Shown in pieces: positions 1-7,018 of a stretch of 11,503 nucleotides of DNA. The stretch comes from an uncultured Oscillospiraceae bacterium (GTDB lineage: Bacteria; Bacillota; Clostridia; Oscillospirales; Oscillospiraceae): positions 1 to 11,503 of the forward strand of contig CANQZF010000033.1 in assembly GCA_947628265.1 (NCBI GenBank), in the 5' to 3' direction. A program made the position numbers and the translations under genes. Every line of letters begins with the position of its first letter. Position 1 is the first letter of the stretch. The notes under the pieces were generated by a model. That model worked only from the letters and a program-made list of their open reading frames with translations, was not told the origin of the DNA and searched no databases.

Positions 1-470
1 GCGACGAGACGGCTCCCCCCGAGCCCACCCAGCCCCAACCTCCCGTGGGCCACGAGGTGGGCATGACGGGCCCGGACTTCTCCGCCCCCCTCTACGGCGG
101 CGGGACCTTCGACCTCAGTGACTGCCGGGGGACGGTGACGGTCATCAACTTCTGGGCCACCTGGTGCGGGCCCTGCGTCAACGAGCTGCCCCACTTCCAA
201 AAGCTCCACGAGACGTACGGCGACCAGGTGAAGATCGTGGCGGTCCACTCCGACCTTGTCACCGACGACGTGGACGCGTTTTTGGCAAATTATGATTACA
301 CCATCCCCTTCGCCCAGGACGACAGCGGGATCGTCACGTCCTACGGCGGCTCCACCATGCTGCCCCAGACCATCGTGCTGGACCAGAACGGCGTCATCAT
401 CTACAACACCGTGGGCTCGGTGACCTACGAGCTTCTGGAGTCCCTGGTAAAGCCGCTTCTGGAGGGCTGA
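1..470 (+). CDS. TlpA/ResA-like thioredoxin-fold protein, 5' end missing
   Basis: The reading frame is already open at base 3, so the true start lies upstream of the window; the GTG at 45 is internal. The first visible residues are rich in Pro, Glu and Thr, like the flexible linker that follows a signal or lipoprotein anchor. Then comes a complete thioredoxin fold of about 140 residues: a redox-active WCGPC at bases 163-177 inside NFWATWCGPCVNELP, and a cis-Pro segment (MLPQTIVLD) near bases 358-384. WATWCGPC is typical of TlpA/ResA/AhpC-TSA-like extracytoplasmic thiol-disulfide oxidoreductases, which reduce disulfides in secreted or cytochrome c maturation substrates. An outer-membrane-facing location is inferred from the linker only, since no signal peptide is visible. 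The next gene begins 2 bases after its stop. The partner substrate cannot be told from the sequence. Confidence 0.88.
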   Translation, partial: DETAPPEPTQPQPPVGHEVGMTGPDFSAPLYGGGTFDLSDCRGTVTVINFWATWCGPCVNELPHFQKLHETYGDQVKIVAVHSDLVTDDVDAFLANYDYTIPFAQDDSGIVTSYGGSTMLPQTIVLDQNGVIIYNTVGSVTYELLESLVKPLLEG

Positions 471-472
471 GC

Positions 473-913
473 ATGGTCAAGATCGAGCCCATGACGGCCT
501 CCCACGCCGGGGCGGTCCTTCATATGATGCGGACGTTTTACGCCTCCGCCGCCGTCCACACCGACGGCTCGGAGGAGGTCTTCCGCGCGGACCTGGGCGC
601 CTGTGTGGGGGAGTGCCCGTATCTGGAGGGCTTCGTCTTCACCGAGGACGGCGCGGTGGTGGGCTACTCCATGGAGGCCCGGAGCTTCTCCACGGAGTAT
701 GGCCGCCCCTGCGTGTGGGTGGAGGACCTGTACCTTGAGCCGGCGTACCGGGGGAGGGGCCTCGCGGGGGAATTTTTCAAATTCCTTGAGGATAAGTACC
801 CCGGCTGCGCCCTACGCCTGGAGGCGGACCCCGAAAACGCCCCGGCCCTGCGGGCCTACCGAAAAAGCGGCTTTCGGGAGATGAGCTACGCGGAGCTTAT
901 AAAGTTTACATAA
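473..913 (+). CDS. GNAT family N-acetyltransferase
   Basis: 146 residues, the usual length of a single-domain GNAT enzyme, which moves an acetyl group from acetyl-CoA to an amine. The acetyl-CoA pyrophosphate-binding motif A is clear at residues 82-99: a hydrophobic beta strand VWVEDLYLEP followed by RGRGLAG (residues 93-99), matching R/Q-x-x-G-x-G/A. Motif B is the NAPALRAYRKSGF segment at about 122-134, with the usual N-x-x-A-x-x-x-Y-x-x-x-G-F pattern. The ATG at 473 lies 2 bases after the preceding stop, and GGAGGG at 461-466, inside the end of that gene, is a well-placed ribosome site, so the two genes are probably translationally coupled. The substrate is unknown: GNATs of this size acetylate small amines, antibiotics or protein N-termini, and nothing here separates these. 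Confidence 0.9.
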   Translation: MVKIEPMTASHAGAVLHMMRTFYASAAVHTDGSEEVFRADLGACVGECPYLEGFVFTEDGAVVGYSMEARSFSTEYGRPCVWVEDLYLEPAYRGRGLAGEFFKFLEDKYPGCALRLEADPENAPALRAYRKSGFREMSYAELIKFT

Positions 914-928
914 TCAAGGTGACGATCA

Positions 929-1693
929 ATGAAGACCATGCGCCAAAGGGTCCTGGAATACGCGAAAAAGACCTACGGCGACGAGCCGGACAGGCCCTTC
1001 TCCACGGCCCCGACCTATGAGGTCCTGCGCCACGCGTGCAGCCGGAAGTGGTACGCCCTTTTTATGGACATCCCCGCCCGGAAGCTGGGGCTCCCGTCGG
1101 AGGAAACGGTTGACATAATCAATTTAAAGTGCGACCCGGTGCTGTCCGGCTCCCTCCGGGACGGGGTGGGGATTTTTCCGGCCTACCACATGAATCGGGA
1201 CAGCTGGATCACGGTCTTGCTGGACGGGACCGTGGCGCTCCGGGACATAAAGCCCCTTTTGGACATGAGCCGGAGCTTGACGGACCAAAAGCAGGGCCGC
1301 GTCGCCAGAGCCCGGATCACCGACTGGCTCATTCCTGCAAACCCAAAATTCTACGACGTGGAAGAAGGCCTTGCCCAGAGCCCGGACGGGACAGTCCTTT
1401 GGAAGCAGAGCAGCGATATTCGGGTGGGGGACACGGTCTATATGTACATGGCCGCGCCGGTGTCGGCGGTCAAATACAAGTTCACGGCCCGGGAGGTGAA
1501 CATCCCCTGGGAGTACGCGGACGAAAACGTCACCATGAAAAGGGCCATGCGCTTGAAGCTCCTGGAGCGCTTTGAGGCCATCCCCATTGGGCGGGACGTC
1601 CTCCAAAACCACGGCGTCTACGCCGTGAGAGGGCCAAGAAGTATGCCGAGGAGCCTTATCACGGAGATTTCGGAGATGTATCAAAAGAGATGA
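929..1693 (+). CDS. YjbR/MmcQ-like domain fused to EVE/PUA-like domain
   Basis: 254 residues in two domains. Residues 1 to about 118 match the MmcQ/YjbR family (CyaY-like fold, proposed DNA binding): LEYAKKTYG near the start, a central KWYALFMDIP strand and GYHMN-type motif AYHMNRDSWITVLLDG at 85-100. Residues about 130-245 resemble the EVE/PUA-like fold: DWLIPANPKFYDVEE at 132-146, LWKQSSDIRVGDTVYMYMAAP at 157-177 and a closing YAVRGPRSMPRSL at 231-243. EVE domains bind modified nucleic-acid bases in characterised cases; for this protein that role is inference. The start is supported by AAGGTGA about 8 bases upstream of the ATG. It is 15 bases after the GNAT gene and ends just before a terminator, so it is likely the last gene of the operon. 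Assignment of the first domain is firm; the second rests on pattern recognition. Confidence 0.8.
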   Translation: MKTMRQRVLEYAKKTYGDEPDRPFSTAPTYEVLRHACSRKWYALFMDIPARKLGLPSEETVDIINLKCDPVLSGSLRDGVGIFPAYHMNRDSWITVLLDGTVALRDIKPLLDMSRSLTDQKQGRVARARITDWLIPANPKFYDVEEGLAQSPDGTVLWKQSSDIRVGDTVYMYMAAPVSAVKYKFTAREVNIPWEYADENVTMKRAMRLKLLERFEAIPIGRDVLQNHGVYAVRGPRSMPRSLITEISEMYQKR

Positions 1694-1698
1694 AAAAC

Positions 1699-1724
1699 GG
1701 GCCGCCAAGAGAGGCGGCCCCTAC
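1699..1724. repeat. Solitary GGGCCGCC palindromic repeat unit
   Basis: A perfect 8-bp inverted repeat, GGGCCGCC (1699-1706) and GGCGGCCC (1713-1720), with loop AAGAGA and a CTAC tail. Read on the minus strand it is GTAGGGGCCGCC, the same core as the units packed into 3324-4680. It lies 5 bases after the YjbR/EVE stop and has no T-tract, so it is better seen as an isolated member of that repeat family than as a terminator, though it could add a stabilising 3' hairpin to the mRNA. Confidence 0.7.
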
Positions 1725-1752
1725 AGAGCAAATCGTATTCTTTTCCTTATAA

Positions 1753-1778
1753 GGGCGGGGTTGACCCGCCCGTTTTTT
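1753..1778 (+). terminator. Rho-independent terminator of the plus-strand operon
   Basis: Perfect 7-bp stem GGGCGGG (1753-1759) and CCCGCCC (1765-1771), 5-base loop, then G and six T (1773-1778). The T-tract is on the plus-strand side, so it ends transcription of the thioredoxin, GNAT and YjbR/EVE genes. The minus-strand side is not T-rich. The TAA stop of the opposing MATE gene (1777-1779) overlaps the T-tract. Confidence 0.85.
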
Positions 1779-3183
1779 ATACGTGGCTGTGCCGGAAACG
1801 GGGAAACGCGGCGTGGGGCTTGCGGCGGGGCGGCTGGGCGGCGGAGCGGCGGTAGAGATGCCGGATGCACAAAATACAGGCGGGGATGAGGAAGAGGTCC
1901 GCCGCGATCCAGGCGGCGGGGGAGGCGAAGCACGCCGCGCCAAAGCCGTATACGGGCACGAAGTACCGCCCCACCAGGCACCGGGCCGCCATCTCAAAGA
2001 CCCCGGAGAGGATGGCCAGGACACTGAAGCCCATGCCCTGAATGGAGAAGCGGACGATGTTCACCAGCGCCAGGGGGAAGAAAAACGCCGTGCCCACCCG
2101 GATAAACTGGCTGGAGAGAGCGGTGAGCAGCTCCACCTGTGCCTCCTTGGGGTCGATGAACCACATGGCGCAGAAGGGGGCCAGGAACACCATGGCGGCG
2201 AAGGCGCACAGGGAATAGACAAACCCCAAAAGCGAGCAGTCCCGGACGCCCCGGGACAGCCGGTCCAGCTTTCCCGCGCCGGAGTTTTGCCCGCAGTAGG
2301 TGGCCATGGCTGCGCCCATGGCGTCAAAGGGACAGGCCAGAAGCTGCGTCACCTTGGACCCCGCCGTGACGGCGGCCACGTAGAGGCTCCCCAGCTCGTT
2401 GACGGCGGACTGGAGGACGATGGACCCGATGGCGGTGACGGAGTACTGAAGCCCCATGGGGACGCCCATCCCCAAAAGGTCCGCGCACAGCCGGGGCCGG
2501 ACCCGCCGCTCCTCCCGGGTGAGCCGCAGAATGGGGAAGCGCCGGCGGACGAAAAGGAGGCACGCCACGCCCGACACGCCCTGGGAGATCACCGTGGCCA
2601 CGGCGGCCCCCGCCACGCCCATGTGTCCCACAAGGATGAGGACCACGTCCAGGATGATGTTGAGCACTGAGGACAGCGCCAGGAAATAGACCGGCGTCCT
2701 GCTGTCGCCAAGGGACCGGATGATCCCCGCCAGCAGGTTATAGAGGTACGTCACCGGGATGCCCATGAAGATGATGAAGATGTAGCGGTAGGAATTTTCA
2801 AAGATGTCCCCGGGGGTGTGCATGAGGGTCAGGATCCTCCGGCACAGGACCCCGGTGGCGGCGGTCATGACGAGGGCGAAAACCGCAGCGAGGAACGCCC
2901 CGTTCACCACGTAGCCGCGCATCTTGCCGTGGTTCCCCGCGCCCATCTGCTGGGCCACCGGGATGGCAAAGCCGCTGCACACGCCGGTGCAAAAGCCGAT
3001 AACAAGAAAGCTGATGGATCCGGTGGCCCCAACGGCCGCCAGGGCCTGGGCGCCCAGGAGCTTTCCAACGATCATGGTGTCCACCATGTTGTACATCTGC
3101 TGAAACAAAAGCCCAAATAAAGTGGGCAGGGCAAACCCCAAAAGCAGCTTCATGGGATTGCCCGTGGTAAGGTCCCGCGTCAC
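1777..3183 (-). CDS. MATE family multidrug efflux transporter
   Basis: 468 residues from the chosen GTG start, close to the usual 440-470 for MATE exporters, which expel cationic drugs or metabolites across the cytoplasmic membrane using Na+ or H+ gradients. Family marks: the N-terminal DLTTGNP (4-10), a helix-1 Pro at 20, QQMYNMVDTMIVGKLLG (28-44), RSLGDSRTP (156-164), LNIILDVVLI (174-183), and a second-half repeat with GMGVPMGLQYSVTAIGS. About twelve hydrophobic segments are visible. A longer frame to a TTG at 3258 exists, but that codon lies inside the -35 box and has no ribosome site; GTG 3183 has GGAGG 8 bases ahead and a promoter 40-75 bases upstream. The drug or metabolite carried cannot be told from sequence. 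It is a single-gene unit flanked by the palindromic repeat tract. Confidence 0.93.
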   Translation of the reverse strand: MTRDLTTGNPMKLLLGFALPTLFGLLFQQMYNMVDTMIVGKLLGAQALAAVGATGSISFLVIGFCTGVCSGFAIPVAQQMGAGNHGKMRGYVVNGAFLAAVFALVMTAATGVLCRRILTLMHTPGDIFENSYRYIFIIFMGIPVTYLYNLLAGIIRSLGDSRTPVYFLALSSVLNIILDVVLILVGHMGVAGAAVATVISQGVSGVACLLFVRRRFPILRLTREERRVRPRLCADLLGMGVPMGLQYSVTAIGSIVLQSAVNELGSLYVAAVTAGSKVTQLLACPFDAMGAAMATYCGQNSGAGKLDRLSRGVRDCSLLGFVYSLCAFAAMVFLAPFCAMWFIDPKEAQVELLTALSSQFIRVGTAFFFPLALVNIVRFSIQGMGFSVLAILSGVFEMAARCLVGRYFVPVYGFGAACFASPAAWIAADLFLIPACILCIRHLYRRSAAQPPRRKPHAAFPRFRHSHV

Positions 3184-3191
3184 GGAAAATG

Positions 3192-3196
3192 CCTCC
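3192..3196 (-). promoter_or_regulatory. Ribosome binding site that sets the MATE GTG start
   Basis: On the minus strand GGAGG is followed by 8 bases and GTG at 3183-3181. This is a consensus site with good spacing and favours the GTG over the upstream in-frame TTG at 3258, which has no such site. Confidence 0.75.
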
Positions 3197-3229
3197 GAAA
3201 GAAAGAATGCGCTTTTCAAAAGCTGCCAT

Positions 3230-3258
3230 ATTATAGCCCCCGCGCCGCCGTTTTCCAA
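3230..3258 (-). promoter_or_regulatory. Sigma-A type promoter of the MATE gene
   Basis: On the minus strand TTGGAA (3258-3253), a 17-base spacer, then a perfect TATAAT (3235-3230). Transcription would begin near 3223 and give a leader of about 40 bases containing the GGAGG. The spacer is very GC-rich. Confidence 0.65.
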
Positions 3259-3474
3259 TCTTTAATCTGCATGAACTTCCCGGAAATTCTGTCGATTTAT
3301 TTGACAGTTGAACCAATGGATACCGTAGGGGCCGCTTCTCTTGGCGGCCCGTTCCTGCGATACGCATACCCCTTCCGGCAAACGCAAAAATCCTAAAATC
3401 CGCCGTACGGGCCGCCGCCCACGGCGGACCATTCTTCCGATTTGCGTAAATCTTCCTGCATACGTAAAAATTCT

Positions 3475-3528
3475 GCCGTAGGGGCCGACGACCGAAGGGA
3501 GTACTCTGGAGTATGACCACATCGGCCC
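3475..3528 (+). repeat. 54-bp repeat, left copy of perfect inverted pair
   Basis: Runs from GCCGTAGGGGCCGACGACCG to GACCACATCGGCCC and is identical base for base to the reverse complement of 4321-4374. It is a long-loop member of the palindromic family; compared with the unit at 3759-3787 it has about 25 extra bases, including a GAGTACTC palindrome, inserted in the loop. Confidence 0.9.
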
Positions 3529-3580
3529 AAACCAGGTAGGATTATATCGTGGTGAATTTTATCGTGCCGTCTCCGAAAAA

Positions 3581-3664
3581 GGTTTTCGCCGCAGAATTTT
3601 GCGGCGAATAATTCAATATGCGGCGAAGCCGCAATCCTTCTTTGGGGACGTGTGCGGAAAAGCG
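3581..3664 (+). repeat. 84-bp two-hairpin repeat, left copy
   Basis: Holds two hairpins: TTCGCCGCA (3585-3593) with TGCGGCGAA (3600-3608), and TGCGGC (3619-3624) with GCCGCA (3628-3633) around a GAA loop. The reverse complement recurs at 4126-4209 with about nine mismatches. The core differs from the GGGCCG family around it, so it is a second repeat type. Confidence 0.85.
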
Positions 3665-4125
3665 AGGGCGGATTATAAATGGGGAGATGGGCCGCCGTGG
3701 GCGGCGGCCCGTACGGCGTTTATTCGGGTGGTGCAATAATCAAAGCAGTTGATTGAACGCCGTAAGGGCCGATGACCACATCGGCCCATCCCCCATTTTC
3801 GTTTGGCCTCCATTCAACGCGTAAACGTCCCGTGCGGGCCGTGACCGAAGGGAATGCCCGTGGGTGCATACCTGGGCGGCCCGTATCCCGTTCACCACAT
3901 CGCCTCCGTAAACCGCCGTAAGGGCCGGATGACCGTAGGGAATGCCCTTGGGTGCACCGTGCCGGCCCGTCCCCCGATAACGCATATGGCAACATTAATA
4001 CAAAAAAACTATCCCATACGCCGTAGGGGCCGCCGTCCCCGGCGGCCTGTTCCTCAATTTTCATCCGACCTCCCGATCAACGCACGATGTCCCGTAGGGT
4101 CGGCTGCCCACGGCCGACCGCCCTC

Positions 4126-4209
4126 CGTTTTTCCACGCACGTCCCCATAAAAGGTTTGCGGCTTCGCCGCATATTGAATCATTCGCCGCAAAATTTTGCG
4201 GCGAATACC
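4126..4209 (-). repeat. 84-bp two-hairpin repeat, right copy (inverted)
   Basis: Inverted partner of 3581-3664, about 89 percent identical by hand alignment. Both internal hairpins are intact. The pair bounds about 460 bases that hold six GGGCCG-type units, and lies inside the 54-bp inverted pair. I see no target-site duplication flanking either pair. Confidence 0.85.
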
Positions 4210-4320
4210 TTCATCGGATGATGGTGCGTTTATTTGAGGTAAGATGTACCCTGAAGGACGGGTCGCCGGGGACGGCGACCCCTACGGCGGTGTTCGGGTG
4301 TGCGGCAATAAACGGGGGAC

Positions 4321-4374
4321 GGGCCGATGTGGTCATACTCCAGAGTACTCCCTTCGGTCGTCGGCCCCTACGGC
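4321..4374 (-). repeat. 54-bp repeat, right copy of perfect inverted pair
   Basis: Exact reverse complement of 3475-3528, from GGGCCGATGTGGTC to CCCCTACGGC. The match stops sharply at both ends, so it is a copied unit rather than the end of a larger inverted duplication. Confidence 0.9.
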
Positions 4375-4699
4375 GAATATGGGAATGGTCTCATTGAATG
4401 GAAGTCAAAGCGAAACGGAGGGAAGGGCCGGCACGGTCATCCGGCCCCTACGGCATATTTTTAGGTTTCAGCGTATGCCGGAAAGCAAATGCCTATCGGA
4501 AAAACGGTCACCGCCCACGGCCGACCGTTTTCCGTTTACCACCATGCCTCCGAACACCGCCGTACGGGCCGCACCCAAGGGCATTCCCTTCGGTCACCGC
4601 CCACGGCGGCCCAACCCTCCGACACGCATACACTTCCCGGAAAACGCAAAAACCGAATAATCCGCCGTAGGGGCTGCCCTTATTGCTTATCTTACAATA

Positions 4700-4752
4700 A
4701 ACCCCGGGGCCGTGATCGCTTTGCGCGAATGTACGGTCCCGGGGTTATTTTT
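4700..4752. terminator. Strong hairpin, likely terminator of rhomboid-like gene
   Basis: AACCCCGGGGCCGT (4700-4713) pairs with ACGGTCCCGGGGTT (4733-4746) as a 14-bp stem with one G-T pair and a 19-base loop. It begins 23 bases past the rhomboid-like stop on the minus strand, where the stem is followed by TTTATTG, a weak T-tract; on the plus strand it is followed by ATTTTT. It can probably work in both directions and separates the gene from the repeat array. Confidence 0.75.
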
Positions 4753-4769
4753 GGTAAAATCGGCAAAAA

Positions 4770-5651
4770 TTACTCCGTAAAATGTACGTGGTTATTGATA
4801 TGCTCCTCGCAGAAGCAGTGGTAGCCCTGGCACTTGGAGCAGTAGCGGAACTCAAGCTCGGGGTTTGATACGTCGGTGCGGCCGCAGACGGCGCACTTGT
4901 GGCGGTAGCCCTGGACCTTCTCCTCGTTTTTCACCTGGTGGATGGCGGAGCGAAACTCGGTCCTTCTTTTGGAGACGTTCCGGTCACGCCGGAAGTTGAG
5001 CTTCAGATTTCCGCCGCAGAAGATGAAGAAGTTGAGGATCGCCACCAGCGGCAGGAGGTTCATGGGGAAGGCGGACATCTGGGCGAAGATGGAGACGGCG
5101 AAAAACACCGCGTCCACCAGGGCCAGCCACTTCATCTTGACGGGGATGAAGAAAAAGAGCAGCACCTGGGCGTCGGGCCAGATGGAGGCGAAGGCGAAGA
5201 ACATGCTGAGGTTCAGGTACGAGGCGCTCATGGACGCCCCCACCGCCAGCCCCGCCATAACGCCGAGCTGAGGCCGGAGCACAAAATACATGGCAAAGCC
5301 GAAGAGGATGTTGAAGAAAATGCCGGAGAGGTAGTAGATGGTGAACCGCCCGGTGCCCCACTGGCGCTCCAGGGACGAGCCGATGAAGTAGTAGAAGTAG
5401 AGGGAGATGAGCTCAAAGAAGATATTGCCGTCCGTGGGCATCAGCAAAAAGGTGACGAGCCGCCAGACCTGGCCCTTGAGGATGAGGCCGGGGTCGAAGT
5501 AGATGTAGCTGAGGAGCGTCCCGGTGGTGTCCATCATGTTGAGAAGGTACACGGCTCCCGAGGCCGCCACCAGCCAGAGCATCAGGTTGCGGATGCCAAA
5601 GCGGGGGTGCTTGTAGCAAAAACGCGCCACGGCGCGGTCAATGGCTTTCAA
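4770..5651 (-). CDS. Rhomboid-like membrane protein with C-terminal zinc-binding domain
   Basis: 293 residues from the TTG at 5651. After a short basic N-terminus there are about six hydrophobic segments (near 23-39, 76-91, 102-124, 131-155, 162-188 and 196-213). Rhomboid-fold marks: the loop-1 Trp-Arg (63-64, in GQVWRLVTFLLMP), an LERQWG-type helix-2/3 turn and LLFFFIPVKMKWLA after helix 4. The usual protease residues look absent: the GxSG of helix 4 reads GASM (around 138-141), helix 6 shows no His, and the HxxFN of helix 2 reads NIFFE. It is probably an inactive, derlin-like rhomboid. The cytosolic tail (about 250-293) has CxxC (253, 256), CxxC (271, 274) and a HCFC...H...HVH cluster (278-290), a double-zinc pattern for protein or RNA contacts. 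Start chosen on GAGGTGAT 8 bases ahead of TTG; a longer frame to 5828 overlaps the metK promoter and is unlikely. Substrate or partner unknown. Confidence 0.75.
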   Translation of the reverse strand: MKAIDRAVARFCYKHPRFGIRNLMLWLVAASGAVYLLNMMDTTGTLLSYIYFDPGLILKGQVWRLVTFLLMPTDGNIFFELISLYFYYFIGSSLERQWGTGRFTIYYLSGIFFNILFGFAMYFVLRPQLGVMAGLAVGASMSASYLNLSMFFAFASIWPDAQVLLFFFIPVKMKWLALVDAVFFAVSIFAQMSAFPMNLLPLVAILNFFIFCGGNLKLNFRRDRNVSKRRTEFRSAIHQVKNEEKVQGYRHKCAVCGRTDVSNPELEFRYCSKCQGYHCFCEEHINNHVHFTE

Positions 5652-5655
5652 ATCA

Positions 5656-5663
5656 ATCACCTC
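5656..5663 (-). promoter_or_regulatory. Ribosome binding site that sets the TTG start
   Basis: Minus-strand GAGGTGAT is fully complementary to the 16S rRNA tail and sits at standard distance from TTG at 5651. The GTG overlapping it (5660-5658), three codons upstream in frame, has no site of its own. Confidence 0.6.
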
Positions 5664-5669
5664 GAGGTA

Positions 5670-5698
5670 ATTATAACCTCTTTTTTGGGAAAAGTCCA
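5670..5698 (-). promoter_or_regulatory. Putative promoter of the rhomboid-like gene
   Basis: On the minus strand TGGACT (5698-5693), 17 bases, then a perfect TATAAT (5675-5670). The predicted start of transcription, near 5663, would leave a leader of only about 12 bases that begins at the ribosome site. It is a good match but with an unusually short leader. Confidence 0.5.
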
Positions 5699-5807
5699 CA
5701 GGGGAAAGGCAAACAATTTGTAAATTAGGCTCGTGCGGGGGATCTATGTAAAAAATAAAAATTGTCCAAAAAATTTCTAAATATATGTGGCACTTTTCGA
5801 CAAGATG

Positions 5808-5827
5808 TGATACAATATACTGTATCA
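5808..5827 (+). promoter_or_regulatory. metK extended -10 overlapped by perfect dyad
   Basis: TGATACAAT (5808-5816) fits an extended -10 (TG, one base, TACAAT); no good -35 is present, as expected for that class. The same bases form the left arm of TGATACA (5808-5814), 6 bases, TGTATCA (5821-5827), a perfect 7+7 dyad spanning the -10 and the expected start near 5823. That is the position of a repressor operator. No regulator gene in the window obviously matches. Confidence 0.5.
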
Positions 5828-5854
5828 TTTTGTACCTATGTGAAGGGAGACGTT

Positions 5855-7015
<1,161 letters not shown>

Positions 7016-7018
7016 GCT

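Larger units (their letters stand above)
3324..4680. repeat. Intergenic array of about 15 REP-like palindromic units
   Basis: No credible gene lies between the MATE promoter and 4770. The tract is packed with units sharing the core GCCGTAnGGGCCG, a loop, CGGCCC (both orientations). Clear stems: 3329-3335/3344-3350, 3412-3416/3423-3427, 3689-3697/3702-3710 (9 bp), 3766-3772/3781-3787, 3836-3841/3877-3882, 3922-3928/3962-3968, 4028-4034/4041-4047, 4098-4104/4113-4119, 4260-4267/4274-4281, 4425-4431/4441-4447, 4501-4509/4523-4531 (different stem, AAAACGGTC), 4566-4572/4606-4612, a half unit at 4663-4679, plus the long pair entered separately. Loops are modular: a short GCCCACGGC type, a TGACCACA type, and a longer one with GACCGAAGGGAATGCCC. 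Sequences between stems are also related, for example about 3364-3406 with 4624-4666, and 3889-3926 with 4535-4571, so the full unit is roughly 90-110 bp. The pattern resembles REP/BIME elements. No transposase is in the window. Confidence 0.85.

Noticed and set aside
1783..2670. Plus-strand open frame of 295 codons antisense to MATE
   Set aside because: A Gly/His/Asp-rich shadow of a GC-rich membrane protein gene; no ribosome site and no recognisable motif.
2798..3520. Minus-strand open frame of 240 codons
   Set aside because: It overlaps the MATE gene in another frame and begins inside the repeat tract; the product has no family features while MATE in the other frame is clear.
3720..4064. 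Minus-strand open frame of 114 codons
   Set aside because: Its repeated GPYG and HSLRS segments are just the translation of repeat units and their loops; no start signal.
3475..4374. Integron-style attC cassette array or complete insertion sequence
   Set aside because: No attC-type RYYYAAC/GTTRRRY ends, no cassette genes, no transposase or integrase and no target-site duplication seen.
3324..4680. CRISPR array
   Set aside because: Repeats are palindromes in both orientations, vary in length and sequence, are unevenly spaced, and the intervening sequences are related to each other, unlike spacers. No cas genes.
4244..4824. Overlapping plus-strand open frames of 90-138 codons in the repeat tract
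   Set aside because: They run through several palindromic units, give Arg/Pro-rich low-complexity proteins with no recognisable fold, and lack ribosome sites. GC-rich repeats without stops explain them.
4899..5723. Plus-strand open frame of 274 codons antisense to the rhomboid-like gene
   Set aside because: Glu/Gly/His-rich shadow translation; the minus-strand product has clear membrane helices and a Cys cluster.
5652..5854. SAM (S-box) riboswitch upstream of metK
   Set aside because: The interval between the divergent starts lacks the expected helices and the promoter leaves only about 30 bases of leader.
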